Shown in pieces: positions 42,087 through 50,797 of a stretch of 64,000 nt of DNA. Every line of letters begins with the position of its first letter. The first letter of the stretch is position 1. Source of the stretch: Cyclobacteriaceae bacterium (GTDB taxonomy: Bacteria; Bacteroidota; Bacteroidia; Cytophagales; Cyclobacteriaceae); the NCBI GenBank assembly GCA_028284125.1, contig JANQSI010000010.1:208038-272037 (forward strand). The letters run 5' to 3'. The notes beneath the pieces are model-generated. The model worked only from the letters and a program-made list of their open reading frames with translations, was not told where the DNA came from and did not search any database. A program made the translations under genes and the position numbers.

Positions 42087-42126
42087 GTTACCAGCTACAA
42101 GTCGCAAGCTTTAAGCTACAAGTTCA
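42084..42126. repeat. Dispersed AAGTTACCAG-type intergenic repeat, copy E
   Basis: Units AGTTACCAGCTACAAGTCGC, then AAGCTTTAAGCTACAAGTTC, between convergent genes. Clearly related to copies A to D but shorter, and its GCAAGCTTTAAGCTAC can fold back on itself. Confidence 0.45.
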
Positions 42127-42156
42127 ATTTTTCTAATTACCAACAACCTCAGTTAA

Positions 42157-42732
42157 CTAATTTCTTGGAGGACTAATCATTATGTGTGCGCGGTGTGTTC
42201 CAGGATCCATAATCCATGGACTTCCTGGTCCGATTGGCTCTAATGGCATTCCAGTGGATTCCGAAGTGGCATAAGGAATGTATACTACGTACCTAGTATA
42301 TAGATTTTCAACTTCTCCAGAATCTTCGTTCAAATCACCATTTGCAATGTACAGAATCGTTTTGTCCGGCATGGTGAGTGTACCACCTTTTACATCTTCT
42401 TCTCGTTGATCGAAAACTTCTTTTGCGTTAAGTCCTTGTTTTCTTAATTCTCTCCCTCGAGCCATGAAAGGCTCTAAATCTTTGTGATAAGCCGCAACGC
42501 TAAACCCTTCCTTGTTTGGATCATCAGCAAGGCAATACAATTCGTTTGTTCCCTCGCGAATGACGACTACTTCACCATTCTTGTCAAAGCCAAGAACAGT
42601 AGCTTCTTCGCGCATATCTTCCGGTGCTGCGAGAACTCCTGTCTTGATCTGAAGTTCTTTATTTGGAATTTCCTGGCCGGTACAGCTCAATAAAAAAGTT
42701 AACAGTAAAGACGGGAGTACAAGGTTCTTCAT
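42157..42732 (-). CDS. Lipoprotein of unknown function
   Basis: A 191-residue protein with a lipobox (LLTFLLSC, Cys17). The mature part has PNKELQIKTGVLAAPEDMRE, a strand-rich middle (EVVVIREGTNELYCLADDPN) and the C-terminal stretch GPGSPWIMDPGTHRAHIMI. The sequence PGSPWIMDPG followed by AHIMI looks like a conserved turn, but I do not recognise the family. It is divergent from the AI-2E-family gene. Confidence 0.75.
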   Translation of the reverse strand: MKNLVLPSLLLTFLLSCTGQEIPNKELQIKTGVLAAPEDMREEATVLGFDKNGEVVVIREGTNELYCLADDPNKEGFSVAAYHKDLEPFMARGRELRKQGLNAKEVFDQREEDVKGGTLTMPDKTILYIANGDLNEDSGEVENLYTRYVVYIPYATSESTGMPLEPIGPGSPWIMDPGTHRAHIMISPPRN

Positions 42733-42795
42733 GATTGTGACTTTTGTTTTGTATAAAAATAAAGGGTTTCTATCTAAAAAGATTATTTTGCACCT

Positions 42796-43872
42796 ATGGG
42801 CACCGAATCAGAAATGGAACGATCACTCAGGCATGTAAAAGCCATAATGTCAATCTTTCTTGGCATAACAGTTCTCTACCTGATGCGTGAGTTATCAGAC
42901 CTTCTCATTCCCCTTTTTTTCGCTCTGTTTTTTGCGGTGCTTTTTCAACCGTTGGTGAATCTCTTTAGAAGATTTTTATCAGTCAATTTGAGTATTGCTC
43001 TGACTACATTGTCTACAATGGTGATCTTCTTCTTTATAGGATTTGGCATTTATAATGTAGTACAAGCCTTCATTCAGAATAGCGATACCATACTGGACAG
43101 TATTTCCAACGACCTGAGGCCCTTTATTAATTCGTATACTTCTTATTTCGGAATTACTTTCCAGGAAGGTGAATTGAGGGATGGCGTTGCAGAAGTCTTA
43201 CAATCAGGTTCCTTCTGGTCTGCTTCTGGCTCTTTCGTAAATGCGATCAGTGGAATGTCTGCTTCCCTGTTGATGACCATTCTCTATTTTGCTGGTCTCC
43301 TGGGTGCCATTACTCAATATGATAACACGATTACCTACATTGTTTCAGGCACAGCCAATGAAGACGAGGAGACGCTCAAGACATTCAATAGAATTAAAAA
43401 CTCTGTCAGTTCTTACATAAAAGTGAAAACCCTTGTGAGTTTGATTACTGGTATTTGTGTCGGCTTAGTCTGTTGGTTTTTTGGAATTGATTATGCGCTG
43501 CTTTGGGGGTTTCTGGCCTTTGTATTGAATTACATTCCTTATTTGGGCTCAATCGTAGCAATCATTCCACCCGTTGTTTTGGGAATCATAGAATTTAATA
43601 GCGTTCCACAAGTACTTTTCTTTTTTGTTTGTTTGGAAGGAATTCAATTGATCATGGGAAATGTAATTGAGCCAAGATTGATGGGAAATACTTTTTCACT
43701 CAATACAGTATCTGTACTTTTTGGCTTTGTCTTTTGGGCCTGGATGTGGGGTACCGCCGGTATGCTGTTGGCCGTACCATTAACGTTCCTTTTCAAAGTA
43801 ATCATTGAGCATGTCTCAGACGCCAAAGTAATGGTACGTCTGATGGAAAAGAAGACCTTATCCAAAGACTAA
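42796..43872 (+). CDS. AI-2E family transporter (PerM/TqsA-like)
   Basis: A 358-residue protein with about eight helices. Family features are [60 protein letters not shown] and [20 protein letters not shown]. The family was first linked to autoinducer-2 export; other members move different solutes or act as antiporters, so the substrate is open. Its end overlaps the convergent tyrS gene by four bases. Confidence 0.92.
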   Translation: MGTESEMERSLRHVKAIMSIFLGITVLYLMRELSDLLIPLFFALFFAVLFQPLVNLFRRFLSVNLSIALTTLSTMVIFFFIGFGIYNVVQAFIQNSDTILDSISNDLRPFINSYTSYFGITFQEGELRDGVAEVLQSGSFWSASGSFVNAISGMSASLLMTILYFAGLLGAITQYDNTITYIVSGTANEDEETLKTFNRIKNSVSSYIKVKTLVSLITGICVGLVCWFFGIDYALLWGFLAFVLNYIPYLGSIVAIIPPVVLGIIEFNSVPQVLFFFVCLEGIQLIMGNVIEPRLMGNTFSLNTVSVLFGFVFWAWMWGTAGMLLAVPLTFLFKVIIEHVSDAKVMVRLMEKKTLSKD

Positions 43873-45149
43873 TTGACTCTGATTAGGAAGTAATTCTTCT
43901 TGCCTTTTTGTGCTAATAAATATTTGTCTTGAAGTAGATCGAAAGAAGGTTCTTGTTCAGAAGATTCGATTTTTATCTTATTCACGCTCACACCACCTCC
44001 TTTGATCATTCGGCGAGCTTCACCTTTGGATGGGAAAATGATTCCTTCAGTTGCTTCACTCAACAGGTCTGTTACGTTCTCACAAGCTTCCAATTGTTGC
44101 TTGCTTATTTCTGCTTGTGGGACTCCTTCGAACACCTGAAGCAGGGTTTTTTCATCGATGGAGGCAAGATCCTCGGTGGTGGATTTTCCAAATAAGATCG
44201 AAGAAGCTTTGATTGCGGTATCCAGTTCCTTTTTGGAATGGACACGTTCGGTGATTTCTTCTGCCAGTGAACGTTGGAGCATTCTCATATGAGGAGCTTC
44301 CTTGTGTTCTTTGATTAATCCATCGATTTCATCCTTTTCTTTCAGACTAAAAATCTTGATGTAATTCTCAACATCTTCATCTGAGGAGTTCAGCCAATAT
44401 TGATAGAATTTGTAAGGAGAGGTCCGTTCTGAGTCCAGCCAAATATTTCCGCCCTCTGTTTTTCCGAATTTAGATCCGTCTGCTTTTGTAATTAGGGGAG
44501 TGGTCATAGCAAAAGCTTCACCAGCATCTTTTCTTCGAATGAGTTCAGTTCCTGTGACGATGTTTCCCCATTGGTCTGAACCGCCCAATTGAAGCTTTAC
44601 ATTTTTGGTTTTCCAAAGGTGATAGAAATCATACCCTTGAACCAGCTGGTAGGAAAATTCCGTGAAAGAAAGCCCTGTCTCTAAGCGGGATTTGACGGAA
44701 TCTTTGGACATCATGTAATTAACCGTGATGTGTTTGCCTACATCTCGTATGAATTCAAGAAAACCAAAAGATTTGAACCAATCGAAATTGTTTACCACCT
44801 CGGCAGCATTTTCTCCGGAAAAATCAAGAAACTTTTCCAACTGGGCCTTTACACAAGTAAGATTATGATTGAGCGTTTCCTCATCCAATAAGTTTCGTTC
44901 TTGAGATTTTCCCGAAGGATCACCAACCATACCAGTTGCTCCACCTACAAGGGCTATGGGTTTGTGTCCGGCTCGTTGAAAATGAACCAGCGTCATGATT
45001 TGTACCAAATTTCCGATGTGAAGGGAGTCGGCGGTAGGATCAAAACCAATATAGGCAGCCGTCATTTCCTTATTCAACTCTTCTTGGGTGCCAGGCATTA
45101 TATCGTGAACCATGCCACGCCATTTCAATTCTTCTACAAAATCTTTCAT
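43869..45149 (-). CDS. tyrS: Tyrosyl-tRNA synthetase
   Basis: A 426-residue class I synthetase that charges tRNA(Tyr). The HIGH-type motif is HIGN (44-47), with [20 protein letters not shown] before it. Further signs are [20 protein letters not shown], the tyrosine-binding stretch [32 protein letters not shown] and the KMSKS-equivalent KFGKTEGG. The last 60 residues form an S4 RNA-binding domain ([20 protein letters not shown]). Length matches bacterial TyrS. A TAnnTTTG -7 box precedes it. Confidence 0.98.
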   Translation of the reverse strand: MKDFVEELKWRGMVHDIMPGTQEELNKEMTAAYIGFDPTADSLHIGNLVQIMTLVHFQRAGHKPIALVGGATGMVGDPSGKSQERNLLDEETLNHNLTCVKAQLEKFLDFSGENAAEVVNNFDWFKSFGFLEFIRDVGKHITVNYMMSKDSVKSRLETGLSFTEFSYQLVQGYDFYHLWKTKNVKLQLGGSDQWGNIVTGTELIRRKDAGEAFAMTTPLITKADGSKFGKTEGGNIWLDSERTSPYKFYQYWLNSSDEDVENYIKIFSLKEKDEIDGLIKEHKEAPHMRMLQRSLAEEITERVHSKKELDTAIKASSILFGKSTTEDLASIDEKTLLQVFEGVPQAEISKQQLEACENVTDLLSEATEGIIFPSKGEARRMIKGGGVSVNKIKIESSEQEPSFDLLQDKYLLAQKGKKNYFLIRVN

Positions 45150-45170
45150 TCCATTGGATCAGTAAGGCTG

Positions 45171-45178
45171 CAAAAATA
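45171..45178 (-). promoter_or_regulatory. Candidate -7 box of the tyrS promoter
   Basis: On the minus strand it reads TATTTTTG, an exact TAnnTTTG, 22 bases before the start codon. The -33 TTG is weak or absent. Confidence 0.45.
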
Positions 45179-45294
45179 GAAGGATGCTCAATAAAGATCG
45201 CGAACCTGACAATCTTATTTCTTTATTCCTTAATTTGGTATCGAACCTTAATCACTTCAATGCATCTGGCTTAGAATTGCCAATCTGATTCACC

Positions 45295-46125
45295 ATGTAT
45301 ATTCCAATTCCAGCATTTGATCAATCACTACTAAATACTACAGAAGCTTACATTCATCGTGCCTCGCAGTTTTTGGCAATGATGGGAAAAAATTATCTTC
45401 CGGATGAACCAGATGATAGCAATGCTAATCTTTCATTCGACCCAAAACTTGCCAGCATCGTTGGTCGAGTTATTAATGGAGCATCTGATTTTTCCTTAAA
45501 TCTTAATATCCCAAATTGGCAGCTTGAGATTGTCATAGAAGGAAATGTAAAAAGCGTTTGTAAGCTCGCAGGAAAATTGAAAAATGAGATTTTTGATTGG
45601 CTGAGAAATGAAATCACAGGATTAGGACTTGACCCAGAAAATATCAAATACATTGATCACTATGAGGTTCCAGAGCACGAAGTAAATCTCGGCCAACCTT
45701 TCCAAGAACTCAATTTGGATGTAGTGAACCTTTGGTTGACCATTCGATCGAATGCAAACCTATTGATGAGTGATTTAAATGAGATTGTTGGGATTTCCTC
45801 TGATATAAGGATATGGCCTCACCATTTTGATACTGGAACCTATTATGAACTTGGGGAGAAAAAAGCCATTGGAGCTGGTTGGGCAATTGAAGATTCGCTT
45901 TGTGATAATCCTTACTTGTATATCTATGGGTGGGATGGAAATTCTGAATTGGATTATTCTTCCTTGCCTGATCTTGAAATTGGAAAATGGATCGTGACTG
46001 ATGATTGGCAAGGAGCGGTCATTGAATCTGTTCAGTTAAGCACTTCGAATGCTCAGCATGAGTCTGCTAAACATTTCATGGAAACGGTGGTTGAGTTTTT
46101 GAAAAAACAACTAGTTAATTCTTAG
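45295..46125 (+). CDS. Unknown protein, first gene of the redox operon
   Basis: A 276-residue soluble protein with no signal peptide. The N-terminal half has a helical, acidic part (MYIPIPAFDQSLLNTTEAYI) and strands around NWQLEIVIEGNVKSVCKL. The C-terminal half carries IRIWPHHFDTGTYYELGEKK and GAGWAIEDSLCDNPYLYIYG, conserved-looking segments with paired His and Trp. WPHHFD recalls a motif of DUF5996-like proteins, but I do not assign it. Its stop is two bases before the next start, so it belongs to the same transcript. Confidence 0.75.
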   Translation: MYIPIPAFDQSLLNTTEAYIHRASQFLAMMGKNYLPDEPDDSNANLSFDPKLASIVGRVINGASDFSLNLNIPNWQLEIVIEGNVKSVCKLAGKLKNEIFDWLRNEITGLGLDPENIKYIDHYEVPEHEVNLGQPFQELNLDVVNLWLTIRSNANLLMSDLNEIVGISSDIRIWPHHFDTGTYYELGEKKAIGAGWAIEDSLCDNPYLYIYGWDGNSELDYSSLPDLEIGKWIVTDDWQGAVIESVQLSTSNAQHESAKHFMETVVEFLKKQLVNS

Positions 46126-46127
46126 AT

Positions 46128-47663
46128 ATGAGAATCGTCTTTTACAGATCTTTAATTGTAGCCATAGCTGTTGAAATCGCCTTTTGGTTTTTCTGGCAGC
46201 CTGGATTATGGTCTTTAGTAATTGTCGCACCAGTCGCTTTGATGGGCTTGAACGATGTGATGAATAAGAAACAGGCGATCAGGAGAAATTTTCCAATCCT
46301 CGGTAATCTGCGGTATTTGTTTGAGAAAATACGACCGGAAATCATGCAATATTTTGTGGAAACAGATACTGAAGGTCGTCCACTGAATCGAATTTATAGA
46401 TCGTTAGTTTACCGAAGAGCAAAAAAAGTAAACGATACTACACCATTTGGGACACAAGAAACCGTTTATCGCGCTGGCTATGAATGGATGGCACACTCAA
46501 TGTATGCGATCAATCACCATGATCTTGACCAGAACCAACGAGTGACAGTTGGAGGACCTGAATGTAAAAAACCGTATGATGCTGCTCTTTTGAACATATC
46601 TGCCATGAGCTATGGGTCATTGAGTAAGAATGCAGTTCTCGCACTGAATAGAGGAGCCAGAGAAGGCGGTTTTTTTCATAATACGGGAGAAGGTGCAATA
46701 AGTCCCTTTCACTTGGAGAATGGTGGAGATTTAGTGTGGCAAATTGGGACTGGCTATTTTGGATGCAGAGATGAGAGTGGGAACTTCAACGAAGAGAATT
46801 TTGCGGAAAAGGCTGCTTTGGAAAGCGTAAAGATGATCGAGATTAAACTTTCACAAGGTGCTAAACCTGGTCATGGAGGAATTTTGCCAGCTTCAAAGAA
46901 TACTCCTGAAATTGCAGAAATAAGAGGTGTGAAACCAAACACAATGGTTTTTTCGCCTCCCGTGCATTCCGAATTTGACAGCGAGGAAGGCTTGCTTGAA
47001 TTTGTGGCGAAGTTGAGAGATTTGTCCGGAGGAAAACCCGTCGGTTTTAAGCTGTGCGTAGGTTCCAAAGAAGAATTTATCCGCGTTTGTGAAGCAATGC
47101 TCCACACCGGTATCAAGCCAGACTTTATTACGGTGGATGGCGGAGAGGGCGGAACAGGTGCTGCTCCGGTTGAATTTTCTAATTCTTTAGGGATGCCACT
47201 TAGAGACGGTTTATCCTTCGTCCACGACACCTTAAGAGGATACGATCTTCGAAAAGACATCAAACTGATCGCTTCAGGACGAATTATTTCTTCATTTCAT
47301 ATGGTAAGAGCTATGGCTTTAGGCGCAGATTTTGTAAATTCAGCCAGAGGAATGATGTTGGCGTTGGGATGTATTCAGGCTTTGCAGTGCAATTCCAATA
47401 CGTGCCCAACAGGTGTGGCAACTCAAAATAAAATGCTAATGCGAGGACTAGACCCTAACGATAAGTCTGTTCGGGTGGCTAATTTCCAGGAGGAAACCGT
47501 CAAAGCTTTTTATGAAATAATAGGAGCGGCAGGTATTCGAACCCCTGGTGAGATCACAAGAAGTCACATACACCGAAGAATAAGTCTGTCAGAAGTACGT
47601 ACTTATGAAGATTTGTACCCAACAGTGGAAGAAGGTTCTTTGCTCGAAGCTGTTAAAGTGTGA
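46128..47663 (+). CDS. FMN-binding glutamate-synthase-like protein with membrane anchor
   Basis: A 511-residue protein with one or two N-terminal membrane helices (LIVAIAVEIAFWFFWQPGLW and SLVIVAPVALMGL). The rest is the FMN/[3Fe-4S] domain of the glutamate synthase large subunit: MSYGSLSKNAVLALNRGARE, GAKPGHGGILPASKNTPEIA, TVDGGEGGTGAAPVEFSNS and GALGADF-type FMN loop (AMALGADFVNSARGMMLALG). The cluster cysteines CIQALQCNSNTC keep the C-x5-C-x4-C spacing of GltB. There is no glutamine amidotransferase domain, so glutamine-dependent activity is unlikely from this protein alone. It may use ammonia or another electron acceptor. The stop overlaps the next GTG start. Confidence 0.9.
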   Translation: MRIVFYRSLIVAIAVEIAFWFFWQPGLWSLVIVAPVALMGLNDVMNKKQAIRRNFPILGNLRYLFEKIRPEIMQYFVETDTEGRPLNRIYRSLVYRRAKKVNDTTPFGTQETVYRAGYEWMAHSMYAINHHDLDQNQRVTVGGPECKKPYDAALLNISAMSYGSLSKNAVLALNRGAREGGFFHNTGEGAISPFHLENGGDLVWQIGTGYFGCRDESGNFNEENFAEKAALESVKMIEIKLSQGAKPGHGGILPASKNTPEIAEIRGVKPNTMVFSPPVHSEFDSEEGLLEFVAKLRDLSGGKPVGFKLCVGSKEEFIRVCEAMLHTGIKPDFITVDGGEGGTGAAPVEFSNSLGMPLRDGLSFVHDTLRGYDLRKDIKLIASGRIISSFHMVRAMALGADFVNSARGMMLALGCIQALQCNSNTCPTGVATQNKMLMRGLDPNDKSVRVANFQEETVKAFYEIIGAAGIRTPGEITRSHIHRRISLSEVRTYEDLYPTVEEGSLLEAVKV

Positions 47664-47866
47664 TTCAGATTATCGTTGACATATTACTCATTTCAATGGG
47701 AGTGTATCTCCTGTTGGGAGTTTTATTTTCTTTTTACTTCGTGTTTGCAGGCGCTTCGAGGCTTGATGAAGGTGTGAAAGGCTCACCGTGGCATTTCCGA
47801 GTAATCATTTGGCCAGGCTCCGTTTTGTTGTGGGTTGTTCTTCTACTTAAAATAATTAGGAAATGA
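47660..47866 (+). CDS. 68-residue two-helix membrane protein
   Basis: Starts at GTG 47660 inside the stop of the glutamate-synthase-like gene (GTGA) and ends by overlapping the next ATG (ATGA). Two helices (about 3-29 and 47-64) flank a loop GASRLDEGVKGSPWHFR. Coupling to both neighbours argues that it is real and is needed with them, for example as a small subunit of a membrane complex. No family recognised. Confidence 0.75.
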   Translation: MIQIIVDILLISMGVYLLLGVLFSFYFVFAGASRLDEGVKGSPWHFRVIIWPGSVLLWVVLLLKIIRK

Positions 47867-47964
47867 ACAGAGAACTACGCAAGCGACATGTGAAATATTG
47901 GCTGGTTATCGGATTGGTTGTAATACCAATTATTCTCTTAGCATATTTAAACATTCCAGCCTAA
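47863..47964 (+). CDS. 33-residue single-helix membrane microprotein
   Basis: The ATG at 47863 overlaps the previous stop; its TAA at 47962-47964 overlaps the following ATG (TAATG). The peptide has a basic N-terminus (MNRELRKRHVKYW) and one membrane helix (LVIGLVVIPIILLAYL). The exact fit between two coupled genes, with overlap at both ends, is the argument for it. Such small helices often stabilise cytochrome-type complexes. Confidence 0.7.
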   Translation: MNRELRKRHVKYWLVIGLVVIPIILLAYLNIPA

Positions 47965-49001
47965 TGTCCGTCGGCTATACATCCATATTGTGGAATGCTG
48001 AAAAGAAACGATACGACAGAGGTATCCTGATTTTTGTTGTCTGTTATTTAGTGGCTTTTTATGGACTTCATTCCATCATCCACCCGAACGCCACTTTTGA
48101 AACGTTACTGATCCGTGCTTCTGGGATATTGGCATTTTTCTTTTTGCACGTAATCCTGGTCATAGGGCCACTAAGTAGGCTCAGCTCAGCATTTTTACCC
48201 TTGCTGTACAACCGAAGGCACTTAGGAGTTTCCATGTTTCTTGTCGCACTGGTTCATGGAATATTCAATGTGATTCAGTTTCATGCACTCGGAGATATGA
48301 ATCCAATCCGATCCATATTTCTCTCCAATATGGAATACCTGTCACTTGTCCAGTTTCCATTTCAAGTGCTTGGTTTTTTCGCTTTGATCATTTTAGGATT
48401 AATGGCCGTTTCGAGTCATGACTTTTGGTTGAAAAACCTAGGCCCCATGGTATGGAAGAAGCTCCATATGATGGTTTATGTAGCCTATGCTTTGATCATT
48501 TTCCATGTAGTGCTTGGAGCCATTCAAAATGAGAAATCACTTCTTTTCTTCGGAATTGTACTAGTGGGATTTGTTAGCGTAGTTTCACTTCATCTGATAG
48601 CTGGACGAAAAGAGAAGAAGATTGATGAAGAAAAACCAATCGTCGATAATGGATTTGTAATGGTCTGCAAGCCGCACGAATTTGAAGAAGGTCGAGCTAA
48701 GATTACGTTATGGGGAGAGCGGATTGCCGTTTTCAAATATGACGGCAAGTTATCCGCGGTAAGTAACGTTTGTAAACATCAAGGCGGACCTTTAGGTGAA
48801 GGAAAAGTGGTTGACGGATGCATTACCTGTCCGTGGCATGGCTATCAATACCTGCCTGGAAATGGACAATCTCCATCACCATTTAAGGAAAAGGTGGCCA
48901 CATACGAACTCAAAATTCAAGATGGATATGTGTGGGTAAATCCTGAAACAAAAGGAGAAGGAGAGCCTGTAGAACCATTAAATCTCAAAGACTATGAATG
49001 A
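47964..49001 (+). CDS. Ferric-reductase-like membrane cytochrome fused to a Rieske [2Fe-2S] domain
   Basis: From ATG 47964 the protein has 345 residues; an in-frame ATG at 47898 lies inside the microprotein gene and is rejected. Residues about 18-212 form six or so helices of the ferric-reductase type, with His86, His98, His168 and His181 placed as two bis-His b-heme ligand pairs. Residues about 225-345 are a Rieske domain: CKH (Cys270, His272) and CPWH (Cys289, His292). It is expected to pass electrons across the membrane between hemes and the iron-sulfur cluster. FAD/NAD binding domains are absent, so the cytoplasmic donor must be another protein, possibly the FMN protein encoded upstream. 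Confidence 0.92.
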   Translation: MSVGYTSILWNAEKKRYDRGILIFVVCYLVAFYGLHSIIHPNATFETLLIRASGILAFFFLHVILVIGPLSRLSSAFLPLLYNRRHLGVSMFLVALVHGIFNVIQFHALGDMNPIRSIFLSNMEYLSLVQFPFQVLGFFALIILGLMAVSSHDFWLKNLGPMVWKKLHMMVYVAYALIIFHVVLGAIQNEKSLLFFGIVLVGFVSVVSLHLIAGRKEKKIDEEKPIVDNGFVMVCKPHEFEEGRAKITLWGERIAVFKYDGKLSAVSNVCKHQGGPLGEGKVVDGCITCPWHGYQYLPGNGQSPSPFKEKVATYELKIQDGYVWVNPETKGEGEPVEPLNLKDYE

Positions 49002-49761
49002 TTTTTATATAGGCTGGAGCGGAGCATCGGATAATAGTAGAAAAAACTCCTCCATATTCTTTTATAGTTTTCTGCTACTAATGCTCGGTTTGGTAGCTCT
49101 TTTTACGATGAATGAGCGCCCCTTTTCTGATTCCATGTTTGCTTACGGAGATCAAACTGAACTTGAAGGTTATTTGCTCGAAGAGCCGGTCATTTCGTTG
49201 AGAATTCAGAATGGTGAAAATTTTGAAATCCTTCCACTCGTTGGTTACGGAAAAATGGGGCCACATGCGGCACTTGAAGATTTACTGGGTTTAGGTAATT
49301 ATCATGTCAAATTGAGAGGTACGTTGATTGCTCATAAAGGCAAAAGATTTTTGGAATTGACAGATGGAAAATCTTCTGTTTTATCATACAGGGAAAGCAC
49401 AGAGATGAGTCACGATCCGAAGGTATTGGGTGCCATGGAAATTACTGGCGAGATCATGGATCCGAAATGTTTCTTTGGTGTCATGAAACCAGGTTATGGA
49501 AAGGTCCATCGATCTTGTGCAATCCGATGTATTTCAGGTCAGATCCCACCAGTGTTGGCCATCAAAAAAGGAGAGGAGTTCGAAGATTTTTATTTCCTTA
49601 CGAACATGGAGGGTATGATCTCGAAAGAAGACCTTCTTAGTTACGTTGGCAAGAGTATAACTGTCAATGGTGTCGCTTCCGAAATTGATAGTTGGAAATC
49701 CATTAACCTCGAATCATTGGAAATGATTGCTGAAATCCCTAGTATTACAAAGTGCGGATAG
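48994..49761 (+). CDS. Membrane-anchored protein with Cys/His motif, last gene of the redox operon
   Basis: A 255-residue protein, start overlapping the Rieske gene by eight bases. One N-terminal membrane helix (about 21-39), then an exported domain of mostly strands. The core is GEIMDPKCFFGVMKPGYGK followed by HRSCAIRCISG (Cys159, His172, Cys175, Cys179), a pattern I associate with proteins near Rieske and cytochrome genes, perhaps binding metal. A QIPPVL segment follows. No enzyme activity can be named. It is inferred to be a subunit or electron-transfer partner. Confidence 0.75.
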   Translation: MNDFYIGWSGASDNSRKNSSIFFYSFLLLMLGLVALFTMNERPFSDSMFAYGDQTELEGYLLEEPVISLRIQNGENFEILPLVGYGKMGPHAALEDLLGLGNYHVKLRGTLIAHKGKRFLELTDGKSSVLSYRESTEMSHDPKVLGAMEITGEIMDPKCFFGVMKPGYGKVHRSCAIRCISGQIPPVLAIKKGEEFEDFYFLTNMEGMISKEDLLSYVGKSITVNGVASEIDSWKSINLESLEMIAEIPSITKCG

Positions 49762-49895
49762 GGTGGTTGAGTTTCTGTCTTAAATAACTGATAATCAAAT
49801 AGTTATTTCAAAATCTAACATATACCAAATAATATTCTGTTGTTATTATTTCTAAGTCATAATAATCTAATAATCAGATAATTAAATACTATCAC

Positions 49896-49926
49896 TTGTA
49901 TTAAAAATTAAAGAATTATAACTTTC
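49896..49926 (+). promoter_or_regulatory. Candidate Bacteroidota-type promoter for ku
   Basis: TTG (49896-49898), 20-base spacer and TAACTTTC (49919-49926) match the -33/-7 pattern with one difference. The rest of the 189-base gap after the redox operon is AT-rich and holds a weak hairpin (AAATAACT / AGTTATTT) but no gene. Confidence 0.4.
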
Positions 49927-49950
49927 TGCTTGATTCAGTAACTTTATAGC

Positions 49951-50796
49951 ATGAGAGCAATCTGGAAAGGACATATTCGGTTTTCAATGGTAACGATTCC
50001 TATTCGTATTTACAACGCCATTGATACTGCTCAAAAGGTGCAGTTTAACCTCCTTTCAAAGGAGACGAACAATCCTGTGAAGTACGAAAAGCGCGATAAG
50101 GTCACAGGTGATCTTTTAAGGCAAGAAGATATTGTCAAAGGTTATCAATACGAGCCTGGTCAGTTTGTGATTGTGGAGCCAGATGATTTTGAAAAAGTAA
50201 AATTGAAGAGTACAAAAGTCATCGAAATTGAAGGCTTTGTTGATGCGACTGAAGTTCATGATTCCCTTTTCGACGCACCGTATTTTGCCGGCCCAGATGG
50301 GGATGTTGCTGGAAAGACTTACGCACTTTTAGGTCAAGCATTGAAGGAGTCAGGAAAAGTTGGAGTTGGTAAGGTGGTTTTGAGAGATCGAGAGAGTGTG
50401 GTTCTATTGACACCACATGAGAAGGGAATACTTCTTTACAAATTAAGGTATCCAAATGAAGTTCGGAGTATGGGTGATGTTCCCAATTTGAAGGAAGAAG
50501 ATGAAGCAGATGAAGAACAGTTGAAACTGGCCAACATGCTGATTGAGACCATGTCTAAGAAGTTTACCGATATCAAACTAGAAGACAAATACAATGATGC
50601 GCTCAGGGATATGATCACTAGCAAAATAGAAGGCAATGAGATTGTTAGTTTTGTAGAGGAAGAGCCAGAAGTCGTAGATATTATGACTGCTCTGAAAGCA
50701 AGTATCGATCAGGCGAAAGAAGATAAGAAGCCAATGAAAAAGGCTACTAAGAAAAAGGAAAAGAAAGAGGAGACAATAAAGCGAAAAGCCAGCTAG
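49951..50796 (+). CDS. ku: Bacterial Ku protein (non-homologous end joining)
   Basis: A 281-residue Ku homologue that binds DNA ends as a homodimer. The hallmark opening is MRAIWKGHIRFSMVTIPIRI, then VQFNLLSKETNNPVKYEKRD, GYQYEPGQFVIVEPDDFEKV, the central strand VLRDRESVVLLTPHEKGILL, and SKFTD-type helix region. A Lys-rich C-terminal tail (from KKPMKKATKKKEKK) fits the basic DNA-binding extensions of bacterial Ku. The usual ligase LigD gene is not in this window, so it is either elsewhere or missing. Followed at one base by a TPR gene. Confidence 0.97.
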   Translation: MRAIWKGHIRFSMVTIPIRIYNAIDTAQKVQFNLLSKETNNPVKYEKRDKVTGDLLRQEDIVKGYQYEPGQFVIVEPDDFEKVKLKSTKVIEIEGFVDATEVHDSLFDAPYFAGPDGDVAGKTYALLGQALKESGKVGVGKVVLRDRESVVLLTPHEKGILLYKLRYPNEVRSMGDVPNLKEEDEADEEQLKLANMLIETMSKKFTDIKLEDKYNDALRDMITSKIEGNEIVSFVEEEPEVVDIMTALKASIDQAKEDKKPMKKATKKKEKKEETIKRKAS

Positions 50797-50797
50797 G

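Noticed and set aside
47898..47963. Longer start for the Rieske fusion protein
   Set aside because: It would run through the microprotein gene, and the extra residues are not like a signal or membrane start; ATG 47964 is coupled by TAATG.
49782..49808. Hairpin AAATAACT / AGTTATTT after the redox operon as a terminator
   Set aside because: Stem is very AT-rich with an 11-base loop and no clear T-run, so it was left out as a terminator.
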